Shown piece after piece: positions 61,946 to 64,000 of a stretch of DNA of 64,000 nt (positions within the stretch are counted from its first letter, which is position 1; each line of letters opens with the position of its first letter). The notes under the pieces are model-generated. The model had not been told where the DNA came from, ran no database searches, and saw only the letters and a program-made list of their open reading frames with translations. The position numbers and the translations under genes were made by a program. This DNA is from BOG-1112 sp964611335 (GTDB lineage Bacteria; Bdellovibrionota_B; Oligoflexia; Oligoflexales; Bog-1112), in the NCBI GenBank assembly GCA_964611335.1, contig CAZSXR010000001.1, positions 124,001-188,000 on the forward strand, read 5' to 3'.

Positions 61946-63256
61946 ACTCATATTCAGTCCAACTCCTTGAGCAATTCCGGAAGCGAAGGCGACGGGTGAA
62001 AGTTCTCCTGCAGTTGATTGGAGAGTCGAAGCAAAACCTGCTGGGAGTTTGAAACGAAACTCACCTTCTCTTCCGTAATTCGTACTTGCCCAAATTTCTA
62101 ATAAAACTTCTTTGTAAATTTTGATTTGTGTCGAAATACGTGCGAGTCCGCTGTAGTCGCTCAAATTTGCAAGTGTGCTGAAATAGAAAGAGGTGTCTTT
62201 CAAAGAGCCTGGATTAGGTAGACCTACTAAAAACGCACCATAGTGTCTTCCCGCATAAAGAGCCTGTGCGTCATTATAAGCAAGAGCAAGAAGTTCGAGT
62301 TCTCTATAGCTATATCCCATATCGTTGTAAAAATATTCTGCTTCGAGGAGTACATGTTTTTGCTCACTGTATTGGTGCTCATAACGGACTCCTGTCACAA
62401 GTTGGGGAATCCAGTCACGGCTTCGAGAATAGGTATCTACATTGCTGTGGTCAGCGATGGAACCATCACCTCCATAGAAGGTTTGTCTATTCGATGTTGA
62501 GCATACGAATTCACCATAGACATCGACAGCTCCGAGCCCCATGGAAAGATCCGCCGCAAATCGTAGGGGTCTGTTTTCGCGAGAATAACCTGTGAAAGAA
62601 AATTCTGTAGATTTTCCCAGAAATTCTGCGCGTAGAGCAAAGCCAGGTCTTTTGTAAATTCCAAAATTATCAATGTCGATGATTGCATAATAATTGGCGC
62701 CGTTTTTTTCTACGGGATAGTGGACTTTCAAAATATGAGTGCCCAATCGGTAATCATAAACAGCTAAAGGATCGAGAGCGGACGGAGCAAGAAAATCACT
62801 GGGGTTCCAAAATCGTCCTGTTCCCCATTTGACATGCTGCCGACCAAAGGTAAAGAAGACTTCTTTGTGAGGTGTTGCAAGTTTGATCCAACTTTCATCG
62901 AGATCAAAACGTGGGGGAGAACTTTCTGCATTTTGAGGAATGATGTAAGGGCTTGGGTGTATAGCGCGGAGACGTATAAATCCACGAGTGAGATCGTTTG
63001 GTTGTGCGTCGATGTAGGTGTAGATGGTTCCGTTGTAGTTGTAGAGAGTGTCGGAGATATTTCTTCCTTGAGGAATTCCCGCTGCGGTGTTGAGCATCAG
63101 ACGTCCACCGAAACTGGTCGTATTATCTTTGGCTTTTTCCTGTTTTTTCTCCTGAGCAGAGTCTCCAAATATACTGTTGTCTCTTGCGTTGTCTGCAAGT
63201 GTGCAAGTTGTATACATTCCAAAAGCTAGAAACCAAAACCACTTTGAAAGCTTCAT
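61934..63256 (-). CDS. Outer-membrane beta-barrel (porin-like) protein
   Basis: A 440-aa protein with a signal peptide (FWFLAFGMYTTCTLA), many alternating hydrophobic strands (TFGRQHVKWGTGRF, RYEHQYSEQKHVLLEAEYFY) and a C-terminal Phe (GLNMSLNF), the signature for BAM insertion. The conserved strand with W-G-x-G-R-F near residue 145 is typical of phosphate- or alginate-type porin families, and substrate cannot be fixed. The ATG at 63256 follows GAGG; the longer open frame is not used. Confidence 0.75.
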   Translation of the reverse strand: MKLSKWFWFLAFGMYTTCTLADNARDNSIFGDSAQEKKQEKAKDNTTSFGGRLMLNTAAGIPQGRNISDTLYNYNGTIYTYIDAQPNDLTRGFIRLRAIHPSPYIIPQNAESSPPRFDLDESWIKLATPHKEVFFTFGRQHVKWGTGRFWNPSDFLAPSALDPLAVYDYRLGTHILKVHYPVEKNGANYYAIIDIDNFGIYKRPGFALRAEFLGKSTEFSFTGYSRENRPLRFAADLSMGLGAVDVYGEFVCSTSNRQTFYGGDGSIADHSNVDTYSRSRDWIPQLVTGVRYEHQYSEQKHVLLEAEYFYNDMGYSYRELELLALAYNDAQALYAGRHYGAFLVGLPNPGSLKDTSFYFSTLANLSDYSGLARISTQIKIYKEVLLEIWASTNYGREGEFRFKLPAGFASTLQSTAGELSPVAFASGIAQGVGLNMSLNF

Positions 63257-63394
63257 AAATGCCTCATCAAACAATGGAGAGAGAGCGATTCTTTATTTCT
63301 ATGTCAAAAGGTGAGGAGCTGGAAGTATTTAATTTTTTAGAAAATAGCGAGTAAAATTGAGACTAAGCTTTTCACAATAAAATAGGAGAAAGGT

Positions 63395-64000
63395 ATGAGA
63401 CGGATTTTAGCAATGCCTATGCTTTGCTTTGTCATCCTGCAGTGTCAATCGAAGCACAAGGCTGCGGAGATGGGATCTGTAGGTGCAGTGAAGGATTATA
63501 GTTCAGGTTATCAGGAGGCTATAACACAGTTTCAACAGGCTGCAGCAACTTTTGCTGCGAGCCCTACATGCACTGCGGCGAAAGCAAGCAGTGATGAGAA
63601 TTGCAAGCAAGCAGCAGGTCTTGCAAAAGCAGATCCGCTTGTGATTCAAGCAAGTTTGTCTGTTTTGAAGGATCCCTCGGTGCAATCTCTTGCTAAGACT
63701 TTGCAAACTTCAGTGAGTACTTCGAATTCAACTACAAACTCTGCTTTAGGCCTAGCAGATACAGGCTCTCAGCAACAAACATCGTCGAGTGCAGCTTCGA
63801 TTGGAATGATGGTCGGAGGCGCTGTCCTTTTAGTTGTGTCAGCAGGTGCTTTTGCAAAGGCAGAGAGGATTAAGGGGGAAAGTGCAGTGGAGTTGGGGAC
63901 ATTGAAAGAAGCTGCTGTTGAGGGCGTCAAAGAAACTGACGAGCAAATTTCAGCGCATGAGTCTGAAATAAAGGAGAAAGTTACGTTATTGGAGCAATAC
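63395..64000 (+). CDS. Putative lipoprotein, partial (3' end outside window)
   Basis: The start ATG at 63395 has AGGAGAAAGG in front. The protein begins MRRILAMPMLCFVILQCQSK, with an ILQC lipobox-like end, so it is likely a lipoprotein. The following region is rich in Ala, Ser, Thr and Gln, and a hydrophobic helix (MMVGGAVLLVVSAGAFA) lies near residue 135-150. The gene continues beyond the window edge. No family is recognised. Confidence 0.6.
   Translation, partial: MRRILAMPMLCFVILQCQSKHKAAEMGSVGAVKDYSSGYQEAITQFQQAAATFAASPTCTAAKASSDENCKQAAGLAKADPLVIQASLSVLKDPSVQSLAKTLQTSVSTSNSTTNSALGLADTGSQQQTSSSAASIGMMVGGAVLLVVSAGAFAKAERIKGESAVELGTLKEAAVEGVKETDEQISAHESEIKEKVTLLEQY

Noticed and set aside
1..64000. 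CRISPR array, rRNA or tRNA genes
   Set aside because: No regularly spaced repeat array, rRNA segments or cloverleaf structures were seen in the window.

Overview
The window reads as a stretch of chromosome from a low-GC Gram-negative bacterium. It has lipoprotein and Sec/Tat signal peptides, a beta-barrel porin, a TolC-like exporter protein, periplasmic cytochrome c and a dense set of housekeeping genes (groESL, alaS, tkt, acs, argC, rsmI). The phylum cannot be fixed from the sequence. A proteobacterial or Bdellovibrionota-like lineage is plausible, and the many small exported proteins of unknown function (acidic, KE-rich, ankyrin-like, kinase-like, subtilase-like) suggest a host-associated or predatory lifestyle; that is inference. 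No tRNA, rRNA or CRISPR array was seen.

Region 1 (1-10.6 kb) is a molybdoenzyme respiratory block. Moco genes mobB, moaC, moaA and moeA run leftward. Divergently, an operon encodes a 1157-aa Tat-exported molybdopterin catalytic subunit, a four-cluster Fe-S subunit, a heme-b-type periplasmic gamma subunit, a TorD/NarJ chaperone and a small cytochrome c. Length and motifs place the enzyme with the periplasmic type II DMSO-reductase family, closest in my judgement to NxrA/periplasmic NarG-like enzymes. It lacks a NarI-type membrane subunit.

Region 2 (10.7-17.3 kb) is accessory: a TolC-like protein, an acidic secreted protein, two DUF4143 AAA ATPases, an IS91-type transposase remnant and a frameshifted gene.

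Region 3 (17.26-26.08 kb) is the most interesting part. It is an integrative element of about 8.8 kb flanked by a 53-bp direct repeat (one mismatch) of the 3' end of groEL. It carries a tyrosine integrase, excisionase, primase-polymerase/DUF3987 replication protein, Xre repressor with a perfect divergent operator, a methyltransferase fused to an Mrr-like nuclease domain, a DUF4143 ATPase with three 32-bp-spaced iterons and a two-TM protein. It has no virion genes, so it looks like a phage-satellite or IME type element with defence cargo inserted at groEL. The original groEL terminator is left beyond the far repeat.

Region 4 (26-41.3 kb) holds groEL-groES, an exported 5'-nucleotidase facing a nucleoside diphosphate kinase that carries a signal peptide, a run of exported unknown proteins, transketolase, an M3 peptidase lipoprotein and an MFS exporter that seems to lack a standard start codon. 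Region 5 (41.3-51.1 kb) has a candidate minus-strand ncRNA, kamA, a chorismate-mutase-like gene, argC, a pseudouridine synthase, alaS, a secreted alpha/beta hydrolase, an AbiE toxin-antitoxin pair behind a 20-bp inverted repeat, and rpiB. Region 6 (51.1-64 kb) has an unexplained structured 445-bp spacer, a subtilase-like ORF reading straight into rsmI, exported kinase-like and ankyrin-like proteins, a HAD phosphatase, an SRPBCC protein, acs, a KE-repeat protein, a porin and a truncated lipoprotein gene at the edge.
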